Part shown: positions 21,501 through 33,600 of the stretch, piece by piece
Layout: each line of letters begins with the position of its first letter
Position numbering within the stretch: the stretch's first letter is position 1
NCBI GenBank assembly: GCA_001655205.1
Contig: LPNZ01010759.1
Coordinates: 1-50,172 of the forward strand
Length of the DNA stretch: 50,172 nt
Direction of reading: 5' to 3'
From: Lenisia limosa
Taxonomy: Eukaryota > Breviatea
The notes under the pieces: model-generated
Told to the model about the DNA's origin: nothing
What the model saw: the letters and a program-made list of their open reading frames with translations, nothing else
The model's database searches: none
Made by a program: the position numbers and the translations under genes

Positions 21501-24500
21501 AATCTGGTCTGCCTGACCAATGCGGCTCTGAAGGGTGACTTGACTTGGAAGTTGAAGGTTATAAATTGTCAGCCCAAACCACAAACGAAACGGATATGCT
21601 CCGAATTAAATGTTTGACTATGGTCAGCATGTGTGTTCTAATACCTCCTCCAAGCCCACAAATAACGCCGTAATAGACAGGGACGACACAAGGAGGCAGA
21701 AGGTCCACGTGATAGCAGCAAGGGCTATGAGCCTACGAGGCAGTTCGCTGGAGTACTGCGGGGGGGGGGGGGNNNNNNNNNNNNNNNNNNNNNNNNNNNN
21801 NNNNNNNNNNNNNNNNNNNNNNNNNNNNNNNNNNNNNNNNNNNNNNNNACACACGAGGGTTGATAACAACAAAACAAATAAAGTAATTTTGGAAGGAAGA
21901 AGATGAATAAAAATAATCAAACAAACATAATGACCTGTCCAAAAAAAAACAGCAGATCATATTCATCAAGCCTAACCCCTGCAAACCTTGGAGAAAGCGT
22001 CCTGGTCGTTTGTATGCGGCCAGAGGGCGATAGTGACGAGGGAGATGATGCCGAACAAACTGCATACCAAGTCCTCATGACGTAGTGTATCTCCCCCGTC
22101 TCGGAACACATTGATAGGAAACTGCGACGGGCGGTAAATGCGGATTGAAAATATGATAAATACTATGAATCATATAATTGGGTATGTATATAGCTATATG
22201 TATGTATATATGCATATGTATTCACTATGTCAACTAGAGGGCAACGAACGAGAGCAGCAAGTTAGGCACCCAGCTAACCTGTAGAATTGAGAGGTAACAA
22301 GGCAGGTAGAACAGTGTGCTTCTGAGGAAGGGGATCAAAGTAGCTGACCACCACGTTGACGAGTTCAGGAACGATGAGAACTGCGGGGTGACGTGGGAAT
22401 TATTCGACATACGAAAAATGGGTCTACTCTTTTGTTAATAATATTACTCTGCATTACTTGTATCTCTAGATCACATTTGACATTATCCTGCATGACAAAT
22501 AAAAAAAAAACAATTAAAAAAGAGACCCCCCACCCATCCGGGGCAATACGCTTTAAAGAGACCCCCCCACCCATCCGGGGCAATACGCCATAAAGAGACC
22601 CCCCCATCNNNNNNNNNNNNNNNNNNNNNNNNNNNNNNNNNNNNNNNNNNNNNNNNNNNNNNNNNNNNNNNNNNNNNNNNNNNNNNNNNNNNNNNNNNNN
22701 NNNNNNNNNNNNNNNNNNNNNNNAATATGACGAAAGTCCACACTGTCGCGAATGTTGCGTATATCAGGAACTCAATAAGAGGGTTGCCAGTACGACGGTA
22801 CATAATGTCCTGAGTCAATTAACAGGTTCAACAAGCTTTTCAGTAAATGGCAGAAGGGTTTGTATATGGTACCAGTGAAAAAAAACCCCGATAAAGCGAG
22901 CTTGCCCACCTTGACCACTTGACACGCCTTCATCAGTTCAATCTCAGCAGCTTCCAGGTCTGAAAAAGTCAAATAAGGGGGTTCAATACATCCAAAAAAA
23001 CACATTGACAAAAATACTCAGTCCCAGCGTACCGAAAGATGGCTGAAGGAACTTGGTAGTGATGAACGAAAGCGAGACGTCCATTGCAGGTAAGTTGCCG
23101 CACTCGACTGAGTGGTTCAGAATCTGGTGTTGTCAATGGGTGTCGGATGTCCAGATTAGTTTGAAAAGAACGAGAATTAGATTGGAATGGGTCGAAGCCA
23201 ACACCATAAAGTTGACATGCCTAAGATAATGATTGCATTGTTTGCCTACCGAGAGAGTTGGTAAAGTTTTTTCAGCGTATACTGCAGCCCTGCAGAGCTG
23301 TGCCAAATTCTGCGGAGGTGGGGGGTTAACTCATGCGAAGGTTGAAACAGCATTGCAACGCTATCTGACACATGTATGTACCTCCTGTCAAAACGGTTTC
23401 TGCTGTGTTTGCATATCATTTGTCTAACAATTTGTATAATTACGTAAATACAACGTCTCAATAGGCAAAACAACTTTGAAACAGTTATCAGATATTATCG
23501 CAGCATACCTGAACAAGAAGTTTGTTTCTCGCCACCATGGCACTTGGGTCAAGTCCGAACCATGCCTGTGAGATTACACATGAAGGCAGCAAAACGAGAA
23601 TAGCATTGGGTTGAATCATATCATGTGACAGCAACAGCAATCTTAGATTCGCTTTATTCATGTCATATTACCAGTCAACACCTGATGAGTTCTCAAATCA
23701 ACAAGCCATTGGACCGACCTGAGTAATGCCAAATGAATTTGCTGGGAAGCTGACGCCACCAAGTAAACTCCTAATACGTAAAACAGATGATGTCACAGGT
23801 CACCATGCGGAAATGGCTCAAGAGTCCACAAAAGACAAGGAAATATTGAGGTTTATCAAGAATTAAGTCTTATTTGAGGTTTATCAAGAATTAAGTCTTA
23901 TTTGAGGTTTATCAAGAATTAAGTCTTATTTGACAGTTATTTACACACTCCCCTACGAGATTGTGGCCGACACATCGGTGATATCGAGGGGTTGCACGCC
24001 TCTACTGCGCGGTAGCAGCTGGTTGTAGAAAATGAAGAAGCCGTCGTTATGTGGCATTGTTCCTCCATGTAACGTACTGGGGTTGGGTTGGAAGAATGCT
24101 AAGGGAGAGCTTAAACTTATGTATATACCCTCCTTGGACACCACCCCAGATAGCCATGAATCCAAGATGAGCAATACACCAACATAGCACTTCGAAGTTA
24201 CAATACACTGACATACATAGCACTTCGAAGTTACAATATTACCATATGCTATTTCAACCCACCATTTCTGNNNNNNNNNNNNNNNNNNNNNNNNNNNNNN
24301 NNNNNNNNNNNNNNNNNNNNNNNNNNNNNNNNNNNNNNNNNNNNNNNNNNNNNNNNNNNNNNNNNNNNNNNNNNNNNNNNNNNGCGTCACTAGAAGGTTA
24401 GCTGTGAAGCAATAGGTTATGGGAGATGCAGCAGTGAATGGATGTTCATAAAGGTTGTCCCAACAAATAAAGAGAAACTGCAGAAAAAACACACACACAA

Positions 24501-27500
24501 AAAAAAAAAAAAGCAAAATTTAGTGAGAACAATAAATGAATCNNNNNNNNNNNNNNNNNNNNNNNNNNNNNNNNNNNNNNNNNNNNNNNNNNNNNNNNNN
24601 NNNNNNNNNNNNNNNNNNNNNNNNNNNNNNNNNNNNNNNNNNNNNNNNNNNNNNNNNNNNNNNNNNNNNNNNNNNNNNNNNNNNNNNNNNNNNNNNNNNN
24701 NNNNNNNNNNNNNNNNNNNNNNNNNNNNNNNNNNNNGGCCATTCTCGTGCATGAGAGTGTCGAAGCCGGAGTCGTAGGAGATGACCGAGCGTTGTCCATT
24801 CGCAGTCACACGGCGAAGGTACTGCGGTTTTTTGAGTTTAGATATTTGGTGGGACAGTGGCGGAGTAGAATAAATGGAATCGTAGTCAGAAATAATAGAT
24901 CAGTTCAAAACGTTTCTTCTTGCTTACATCAAATGAGTGTTTGCAGGCTTCATCTTGTGAGGCATCTAGATGTGTCAGGGATTGTATAGTGCAGTATTCT
25001 GTGCTGCTTGTATTTAAAAGTAAAATTTGAGATGTCTGGCAATAAGTCCCTTTGGATTTTTCCAACATACCTGGGGGGAAGAAGTGGTCATTGACTGCTA
25101 TTTGGTTGTTCGGACCAACACGAATTTCTTCCTTGAACTCCGGGTGTCTAGATAGATAAGCAGTGATGAGAAGTACGATGCTATTCTCAGCAAATGAATC
25201 AGCCAATACCCACGTGAAGAGTTCGTCTCTGTTTCTCATAATGTTGTAGAAGGGAGAGTAGTTACCAACATACGTCAGGTTCGAATTGAGGCCATGCCAG
25301 ATCTCATCTGGGGGGGGGGGTGAGCTTCAGCTGGATCTATCCCTTCGTAATTTGTTGAACTGAATAATAGAACAAATGAAGTGTGAACCAGATGGAAGAG
25401 GTTGCTGTATCATATCTGTACATATAACGCTACTACAATATGAAACACTTCCAAATCATATCATATCCTTCGGTATACCAAGGCAAGAACAATGCATACC
25501 AATAAGGCAGTCTCCAGGCACAGCCTGCGAGGAGTAGTACCTGGAATGTCAAAACCTGAATATAATATACTCCCTTTCTTGGGGGGGGGGGGGNNNNNNN
25601 NNNNNNNNNNNNNNNNNNNNNNNNNNNNNNNNNNNNNNNNNNNNNNNNNNNNNNNNNNNNNNNNNNNNNNNNNNNNNNNNNNNNNNNNNNNNNNNNNNNN
25701 NNNNNNNNNNNNNNNNNNNNNGCATAGCCATGTAAATGGAGTGGCTGAGTCTTAGCCCAGGAACATCAAGGGTGAACTGCAGGCTGGACTCCTACAGACA
25801 TCATGCGGTTGAAATTCGGATGTATTGTATTGAGTTTTTTGGGTGAATATTTGACTATTTGTTGTGTTTTCAGACAGGCTCTTCTGTGCTTGAGACAGCA
25901 TCACAAATACAATGTCCATTGTTATAAAAATATTGCCTCTCACAGCAAAAAAAGCGATTTTCTCATACTTCTCACTTATCAGAACACCGAACGAAAGAAC
26001 CGTACCTTCATATCATCGTACAAATCAAAGGCAAATCTCTCGGGAAGTGCGTCAGTTACCACCCAAAGGAACTTGTCAAACTGCGGGAACGGCAAACTAC
26101 AGTACCTGCGAATATAAACGGCGGTATGGGGGTGTCATGTAAATGGCTAATAAAGGATGATACGCTGTATCGCCATGAAGAATGATAAACGATGCCTACT
26201 CGGCGTTGGGGCGGTCGATTCTGTTATTGACGTCGGCATCCATCATGGGACTGCCTGTTAGTTGGTGATGCCATGGTCTCACCCGACCGCTGGTCTTGAC
26301 CTGGGGGTGTAAAATTGGAAAATTAATGAAACAAAAAAAAAAGCCTGGGGGTGATGATGGGAATGATAGGGTTATTAGAAGACGATGATGAATACATGCA
26401 ATAATTATAATCTAAAACGAATCACAATCAATATACTGAAACGAAAGAAACTGCGATAATGAAAAGTACAATAAAGATTCACCCATTCCAACAGGAATAC
26501 TCTCCTTTATGTTAATGTCAAGGTCATTGAGCCACTCAGTCCAACGCTCAGCACCTGTGGGGGGGGGGGGGGNNNNNNNNNNNNNNNNNNNNNNNNNNNN
26601 NNNNNNNNNNNNNNNNNNNNNNNNNNNNNNNNNNNNNNNNNNNNNNNNNGTGGGCTCTGCGTCAATAAAATTTATAAATGCCCAATACCCTTGAAAAAAA
26701 GAGATATTGGGCAAATGTACGAGGTAGTGGAGTGGTAAAGGTTCAAGAAATAAACAGTTATATCCCCAAGTGAAGCAAGTATAAGGCTGTTGGAGGAATT
26801 TTTGTGTTACCTTGTCCTCCCAAAAAAGACTGAATTTTAGATACCATAAGATTTATTTTATCTGCCTTTTAACCGTGTTCAATATGGCAAAAGGTTACAA
26901 AAGAGTACCGTGCTTCAGATATCCGAGAGAAATTACCAATTTAAACCCTATTCTAGACATCAATGAAGATTGAAAAACAAGGTAAACAGTGGTAAAAGCA
27001 ACATTTTTCAAGTGAAATTAGAACGGGAACATAATGATGTGTTGACAAAAAGCGCAACCAGGAATACACAGTAGAGGGAACAAGAGGCAATAACCGAAGG
27101 GGAGAAGAGTGTTGATGGTTAGTTATTGATTCAAAATCAATAATTCGTCCCAAATAAGTTGAGATCGTCCATCGCAAACTCCCCAGCGGCTAGTCAGGAT
27201 TTTGTAAATCCATGGACCCACAGATCGCATCATCAAAATGCGTTCTCCCGAAAACACACAACACCAACCCACCTTCCTGCGACACATCGCGCTTAAATGA
27301 AGCTGGCTTCCAGGTTGAGGCTGCCCCGGAACACGTGGGGTTAGCAGGAAGAAGGATACCAGACGACTGTCTGAACTACGAGTGTGAGATGCTAGACGCT
27401 TCATGAAGCTTCTAGGTCTTGTAGTGATGGTATTTAGGTATTTTGATAATGTTGATGGTCAGGGGCCAACCTGGAACTCCGCAGTGAGACTACTGAGGGT

Positions 27501-27614
27501 AAATAGGACAATCAAAGCCGTTATAATTGAGAAAAGCACCGTAAATCGTGGTGAATTCCATTCTTTAAAACTTTGAGGAATGAAGAAGAGGATCCGAGGG
27601 CTTAAGAGCTTCAT
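18539..27614 (-). CDS. GPI ethanolamine-phosphate transferase-like membrane enzyme
   Basis: An ER enzyme of the alkaline-phosphatase superfamily adding phosphoethanolamine to GPI-anchor mannose (PIG-O/PIG-G/PIG-N group). Exon 1 (27614-27471) has a short N-tail and one membrane anchor, FTVLFSIITALIVLFTL. The luminal catalytic part includes 26105-26006 with WVVTDALPERFAFD, equivalent to the family's IDALR-x-DF block, and 25791-25722 with DVPGLRLSHSIYMAM. Exon 24821-24737 holds YDSGFDTLMHENG. Exon 24076-23957 has the HGG-type end GGTMPHNDGFF and QPLDITDVSATIS, continuing in phase into 23770-23718, LLGGVSFPANSFGI. About ten further exons encode a multi-span membrane domain (22809 to 19412). The last exon, 18670-18539, is in phase: a span, WSIVFSFFFWAVLS, a tail and TAA. 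Exons between 27273 and 26554 are unresolved. Gaps at 24271-24383 and 24543-24736 probably hide the metal-binding DHG. I cannot tell PIG-O from PIG-G. Confidence 0.82.
19189..19326 (-). repeat. Dispersed intronic block, copy 3
   Basis: Copy of the block at 1191-1337, here in the final intron (19411-18671) of the GPI ethanolamine-phosphate transferase gene. It has the same orientation relative to transcription as the two CARS copies. It lacks the A-rich insertion after GAGAA. The core GTGCACACAGCTTTCTGCG is identical to copy 2. Confidence 0.8.
21756..21986 (-). repeat. Introner-like intron, copy D
   Basis: Intron between two membrane-domain exons of the GPI enzyme gene. In gene sense it carries TTTGTTTTGTTGTTATCAAC, also found in intron 31870-31555. 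It ends in an uninterrupted C run before GCAG. The middle is assembly gap 21773-21848. Confidence 0.6.
22523..22608. repeat. 36-bp minisatellite, over two copies before a gap
   Basis: The + strand unit contains AAGAGACCCCCC, ACCCATCCGGGGCAATACGC. About 2.4 copies are visible before gap 22609-22723. It lies in an intron of the GPI enzyme gene. The unit length is a multiple of three, so it reads openly as a 12-residue repeat, but flanking splice sites place it in an intron. Confidence 0.9.
23846..23933. repeat. 28-bp tandem repeat, three copies
   Basis: The unit contains TTGAGGTTTATCAAGAATTA and AGTCTTAT. The three copies are nearly identical and lie in the GPI enzyme intron 23956-23771. Confidence 0.95.
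24180..24240. repeat. Tandem duplication, about 33-bp period
   Basis: CATAGCACTTCGAAGTTACA occurs twice, separated by about a dozen bases, next to gap 24271-24383 in the GPI enzyme gene. Confidence 0.9.
26301..26492 (-). repeat. Introner-like intron, copy A
   Basis: Complete 192-nt intron of the GPI enzyme gene. In gene sense it holds ATTATAATTATTG, then CCCCCAGGC plus a T run, then AATTTTCCAATTTTACACCC and CCAG at the acceptor. The same blocks in the same order appear in intron 31870-31555 of the PKD2-like gene. Confidence 0.65.
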
Positions 27615-27839
27615 TGTGAGTGGGGTTGTTGATTTTTCTTAGAGTGGTATACACATTAACTGTCTACTTTACGTCATCTAATCAATAAACTGCATTTATC
27701 CCTACGTCTATACAACCCATTGTGATTCCCAAAATTCCATTTCACTAGAATTTAAATAGTGTATAACATGGGGGAAATTATATTGCTATAAAAAATAACG
27801 AAGTTTTTTTGGTCCTCTTTCTTAGCTGACGTAGTTGAA
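27615..27839. promoter_or_regulatory. Divergent promoter region, GPI enzyme gene and secreted repeat protein
   Basis: The 225 bp separate ATG 27614 (minus) from ATG 27840 (+). AT-rich, no assigned elements. The short distance implies a shared or back-to-back promoter. Confidence 0.5.
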
Positions 27840-30492
27840 ATGAATATATTATTAGCAACAGTATTTGTATCGATATGGTTCTTGACGGCAGTGACCGCCT
27901 TCCCTGAGATCCACAAGGAATTCGTAAGGCTTTTGCTTCGCTTTCCTGATTCACCATGCAGCATATTCCTGGAAACAAAACGATCAACACAATCTTTGAA
28001 CTTATCCATGACAATAAGAAATGGGACAATGTGAGTCTGTTTCATTTCCCATCATTTACCATTTTTTGCGGACCCACATTCCCACGCATACCTTTCTTCT
28101 GACGCAATGTTTCTCTTTAACCAAGGCTTCCTTTTTCTTTGTTCATTCCTTTTTGAAAGATTCCAACATCCCCACTAATCCTTTTCAAGTTGTAACTGTT
28201 TTAGATTGACATCTTCATGAATGGAAAGATAGAGTTTGTTGGGCGTGGGTATTTGGTGAATTCATCTGGAATTTTGGGAATTCTTGACACTTTGCGCAAT
28301 ATTAACAATTCCATATTTTGTGTTTATGCATCCAGCGTCTTCTGTGATCCTCAACCCTTTGTGAATCTTAATATTCACTTCAGGGGCAGTGCCAATACCA
28401 CAATGATTTTTGATGCTTGTGGGTGGATATTTGCATTGTTTTTTTAACATCTTGTTCAAGTAGCTGGTTAAGTTTGAATATGATATTTTATTATTTCTTT
28501 CTCACATTTCAATGAAAGGACTGTAATTGACTTTTTGTAACATTTATCGTTCTAATTCGCTTTAGGCTCAACTGCGCTCACTTTCAAAGACTCCACAGTC
28601 CTCTTCGAAAACATTGTGTTTGATGTGGGTTGGGAATATCTTAGGTATACAGATGGCCTTTTTCAATAGGATTGTATTATGGTGTGGACATGCTAGCTTC
28701 TTAACCTTTTGTTTCAAGAAATACCAAATGACATAAAAGGAACACAATAGGGGAAATACATACATCAATGCGGTATACAAAATTCATCTTTAGAATTTTT
28801 ATTTGTTTTCAATGGATATGATCACCCTTACCCTTTGATTCACTTTTCAAGGCTGCTGATGCTGAGCTGCTCGTCAAAGCGGACAACACGGATGTGACAA
28901 TGCAAGTGAGAAGGCCGTTGTAATGGTCCAGCTTTATCACATGTTATCAAAGATAATTCTAACTTCCTTTATTTTCCCTCCATTTTGTATTCTAACATCC
29001 AGGGAGTGGATGCCAATGCTAAGTCGCTGATTGACTTTGAATACGGCAAATTCGCCTTTTTGAATTCCAAGGTAACCCAATGTACAAGTAAATCGATAAT
29101 AAGGGTCATTTGAATTCGCCTGACCACCCAGGCCAAGTCCACCAAGGGGGGAGTCAAGGTGATGCATGGTACCTTCGAAATGGTTTGTGGCAGTGTTTTT
29201 TTGGAATGGGAACGTGCTGTCAACTCTCACATTGGAAAGGATTGTCTTGACATTTCCAGTTCAACAGTGAATTAGACCAGTCGTCCATTGAAGTGACAAA
29301 GGGGTCAGTGGACATCCAACAGAGCAATATTTATGATAACGAGCTGATGAGGTAGGCTTATCTTCATAATTAATGATTTCGGGAGTTATTTTTTTCTTGT
29401 TTGACTTCTCTTTGTTGAAACAATTCCCCAATTCAGCTTTGGGACACGTTTTATTCCAGTAGCTTCCGTGGAGTGGAAATGACCCTTCTCGACTCTGAGT
29501 TTTATGATAACAATGACTTCCGCTCCGCTGATGTCGTGATTGCTGTATGTTTAGGGGGGGTTTCAAGAACAAACCCCATGCATGTCATCAAAACACTCAC
29601 ATGATGTTAGGTTTCTCGGTAATATGAAAACTAAGTTTCTTTAGGAGAGTATGGTTCGCGTTTTGAATGCGGAGTTTCACCACTATTGCCTTGCCCTGGA
29701 TTCGTAAGCTGACTGATTATACCCCTCCTTTCTTATTCCACGTTTTTTCACTTTCTCTTATTAATTGTCCTTTCATCTGGAAACACACCTAGAAATCATA
29801 TCTATCACCTTTCGTGAATCAAGGCACAAACTTTGATATAATATCATAGTAATTAACACCACCAGAACAAGCATGGTAGCTGGAGGGAAGGTGGACGTTT
29901 TCTGCAGTGAAAAGTCCGCTGTTAAACTGAAGAATGCTTCAACCCTGACCTTCAATGGCTCCGTTGGGGGGTCAATCAGATCTTGTAAAAAGCTTATACG
30001 TGGATTCAACCTTCTCTATTATGAGGAATACTCGTCTTAGAATTCCACTTTATTAACCATCTCATCTCCCAGGAGTTTGACGCAGGTTCGACGAAATACT
30101 GCTTTGATATTAGCAGTAGCTCAAAGGTCACTGGAGAACGCTACGACTTTGGCTGTCCAATTGGGTCGGTCCAACCATATGGGAGGACACAATATAAAAC
30201 ATCTACTCTTGTTTTTTCGTTTTCAATCATATTCACTCGTATGGGGGTATGGGGTAACACACATAGAGCGCACCTTGACCATACCGGGTCTATTTCTGCC
30301 AAGAAGTCTCTACATGTGGGTGGTCCTGATATGTTTGTCGAAATTTGTTCTCTTACACCAAAAATTGGATTATCCCTAACAACATATCATTTTTATGCTC
30401 TTCCTTAGTTTTTACTGAGTTTTACTTCTCAGAAACCAGCTGAGAACTGCAAGGGAATTCTTTCACAACCTCAAAATTGTGTCATTAACTAG
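27840..30492 (+). CDS. Secreted beta-helix-like repeat protein
   Basis: Exon 1 (27840-27923) encodes MNILLATVFVSIWFLTAVTA, a textbook signal peptide, then FPEIHKEF. Around 14 exons follow, mostly phase-checked: 27962-28030, 28205-28248, 28336 onward and others, to the last exon 30433-30492 (CKGILSQPQNCVIN, TAG). Short strand-turn units such as STALTFKDSTVLFENIVFDV, SIEVTKGSVDIQQSNIYDNE and GVEMTLLDSEFYDNNDF recur. This pattern is typical of right-handed parallel beta-helix (pectin-lyase-fold or Pmp-like) surface proteins. No catalytic residues can be assigned. Paired cysteines in the last three exons suggest a disulfide-closed C-terminal cap. There is no membrane span or GPI signal, so secretion is likely. 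The family call is inferred from the repeat rhythm only. Confidence 0.75.
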
Positions 30493-30677
30493 AATATTGT
30501 TTTCTACTTTGTTTTTTGTCTTTGTCTCTAATCTATATTCTCGATTCTTCTGATATGGTTTGATATCAATATACTGTTTCTAGCTACTAATAAAAATACA
30601 TTCATTCTTGACAGAAACAAGGAAACAGGAAACATAACAAATAGATTTCAGTTCAATAGACAGGAGCGGCGTAAGCG
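30493..30677. other. Convergent intergenic spacer
   Basis: The 185 bp lie between the secreted protein stop (+) and the PKD2-like stop (minus). AT-rich, no feature seen. Confidence 0.5.
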
Positions 30678-33600
30678 TTATTGGAATTTGTGGGATTTAG
30701 GATTATTGGGGTAGCAGGGGCTGTCGGAGAAACTCAGGGTGTTGTGCGGCATTGAAATCTCGAACTTGGTGCCGTCCATGCGGGTCCTGGGGAGATGAGG
30801 GAAGTGATAAATGTTGGGATGCGACAAAATTGGAACTCCAGCTGTATAATAGATATCACATATGAACAAACCAGCAAAACTGAATCATTAGACTAAGAAA
30901 GCCACCTACATGGGGTGTACTTGGGGTATAGACAACATTACCGCTTTGAGCCCTTCGTCGAGGCTGTTCAACTGATAATGTATCATCATGAGGCCTNNNN
31001 NNNNNNNNNNNNNNNNNNNNNNNNNNNNNNNNNNNNNNNNNNNNNNNNNNNNNNNNNNNNNNNNNNNNNNNNNNNNNNNNNNNNNNNNNNNNNNNNNNNN
31101 NNNNNNNNNNNNNNNNNNNNNNNNNNNNNNNNNNNNNNNNNNNNNNNCTTCGGGTTATTAGATTTTTTGAAACACAACAAGAAGCAATACAGACAGAGTA
31201 ACCACACAGTGTTTCACCCACGTCATTGGGTCACTTAGAGTTGTGTGAGCTCGCCTGCCTGCACGGGGGGTTCGAGATTTCGGCGCTATGGATGATGAAA
31301 AAGCCAATCTGAATTCAAAATAATGTGCGGTTTATGGTACCCCAATGTATTTTTATGTAGAATATATATAGTATATCATATCATATTTAATGGATTGCCT
31401 TTCTCTCAAAAAAAATCATGTTGCGGTACAAATCTGAAAAAGACACCCCCTCACCTGGCCCGGGGTTGCCATATGGCGATTTCTCAAGTCTCTCTTGGAA
31501 AGAAGGGAAGGATGGCTGGAGAGGAATATCCAAAAAGTCCTCGGATGGTTGAGTCTAAGGGGGCGGGGTGTAAAATTGGAAAATTTATGAGAAAAAGAAA
31601 AAAACAAAACAATACAAATCAATTCTGTTGTCTGACAACACACAACGGTTGATAACAATAAAACAAAGCCCAGGCCAGGGGGTGGGGGGTGGGTAGATAG
31701 ATTGCGTAATAATTATAATTTCACTGCATCCAACTGTGACGAAAGCGTGACCCGAACTCTATCGTATCACAACCTGTATTCCCCGTATCAACGAACAATA
31801 GAAATTATTAAATGAAACAAGCACAACAATGAAAAACGTAGATACGCCCTTATATTCACATACTGCCTACAGCTTGTTTTAGGGACTTCCCTCTGGTCGG
31901 TCTTCGAGACAACAAGGGTGACGATGCCGATGCAAGGGAGGTGGAAGGCTCCAATTGCTGAGGTCGGCGCAGGAACTCTGCAAGTTGGCTGGACAGTTCT
32001 GCAAGGCTCTCATGGGTGTGATTGAGCTCAATTTCAAGCTTTAGCTGGGGGGGGGGNNNNNNNNNNNNNNNNNNNNNNNNNNNNNNNNNNNNNNNNNNNN
32101 NNNNNNNNNNNNNNNNNNNNNNNNNNNNACAAGCCTTTCATCAGACACCCCTCACAAGCCTTTGGTTCATCCCTGCGTCAGGAACTTCGGAAGAAGCCGT
32201 TCTCTGTACAACACGAGAGCTTGTGAGAATTAGAGAGAGGGTTAGTACATTCATATAATATCATATGCAAAAATACAGGGATTAAAGTGCAATAAATGGG
32301 ATTGGGGAAAGAGAAGTGTACTTCGAATGAATTGGCGAAGATGCTTCATGCACCGTTCAAAGAATATTAACTGACTATATTTTGTCCTTTTTATGTGATG
32401 GTGTAGTCAACGTGGACAGTTCCATTTTTTTTTTATTCTATTTACAAATAAACCTGATAATACACTTTATCTCAAGTATTGAATATATACTTCAAACAAT
32501 ATACTTTGTATGAAACGCAGTTTCACACCACAATCCCCATAGAAATCATTATTTACAAGAAAAGTAGGGTTCCGATCGTCTAATAGTGCTTACCGTCGAG
32601 AGACCGGCCTGAGGAGGGAGCGTGAACTTTGCCCCCGTTCGGACCGTTTGTCTTCGGAAATTTGACTGGAACGTTAAAGCAAAAAAGAGATCACTGAGTT
32701 GACAAAAGAAGATGTTTAATGTTGGACACCAACAACAAAACGCAAAATATCATCTGGATCTAAATTTCAAGGAAGAGATCCACATCATAAAGGAGCAAAG
32801 TAATATAGCCTCACCAAAGGGCAGCACTCCTCTCTTCAAGATTCTGAAGCTTCTGATTCAGTGCTGAGGGGTAAATTAGGTGCAAAATACTCAAAATAAT
32901 ACAATAAAAATATAACATGTGAAAATAAGATAATGGCATATTGTTAGAATTGGCAAGCTGCCAGTTGCATTGGATCCACCCACTACTGACAACGGTTGAC
33001 GTTTGCGAAGACGGGCGCGATACAAACCTGGAGTGTCAACTTAGTGCCTTAAAGTCATGGACAAAAAACTAAAAAAAAAAAACTTATCAATCTAAGATTG
33101 ATATCCTTGCAACCCTTTCAGATATCTACACCCCCCCCCCCCNNNNNNNNNNNNNNNNNNNNNNNNNNNNNNNNNNNNNNNNNNNNNNNNNNNNNNNNNN
33201 NNNNNNNNNNNNNNNNNNNNNNNNNNNNNNNNNNNNNNNNNNNNNTAAGTCCTCCTCCATCTAGTGCGTGTGATCGAGGAAATTTGGATATCAATAATTG
33301 TGTGCTATATACAAAACCCAGAATTAGATCGGTACAGATGCTGGTAAATTAGTAAATTGATCAGGCAACAAAAATAAAGAGCCGTGTGACTGAAGAATAA
33401 GAACAACTGGTTCACCAAACACACCCTGTCAATAGCTTGTTGGGCAGAGTGAATATCATTCACCAAATGTGACGTCTCTTCTTCATCAAGAACCTGCGGA
33501 GTAAATTACATCATGATTCCGGGGATTCAAGGCTCCATGAACTCAATATATCAGCCCCATCTCTGACATACCATATTCCGATCTTTGTCGTATCTTTTGA

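Noticed and set aside
22523-22608. 36-bp repeat as a coding 12-residue repeat
   Set aside because: It lies between exons 22809-22724 and 22385-22283, both phase-consistent membrane segments, and contains long G runs typical of introns here.
22523-24240. Tandem repeats considered as a CRISPR array
   Set aside because: Copies are directly adjacent or nearly so, without unique spacers of constant length, and the context is eukaryotic introns.
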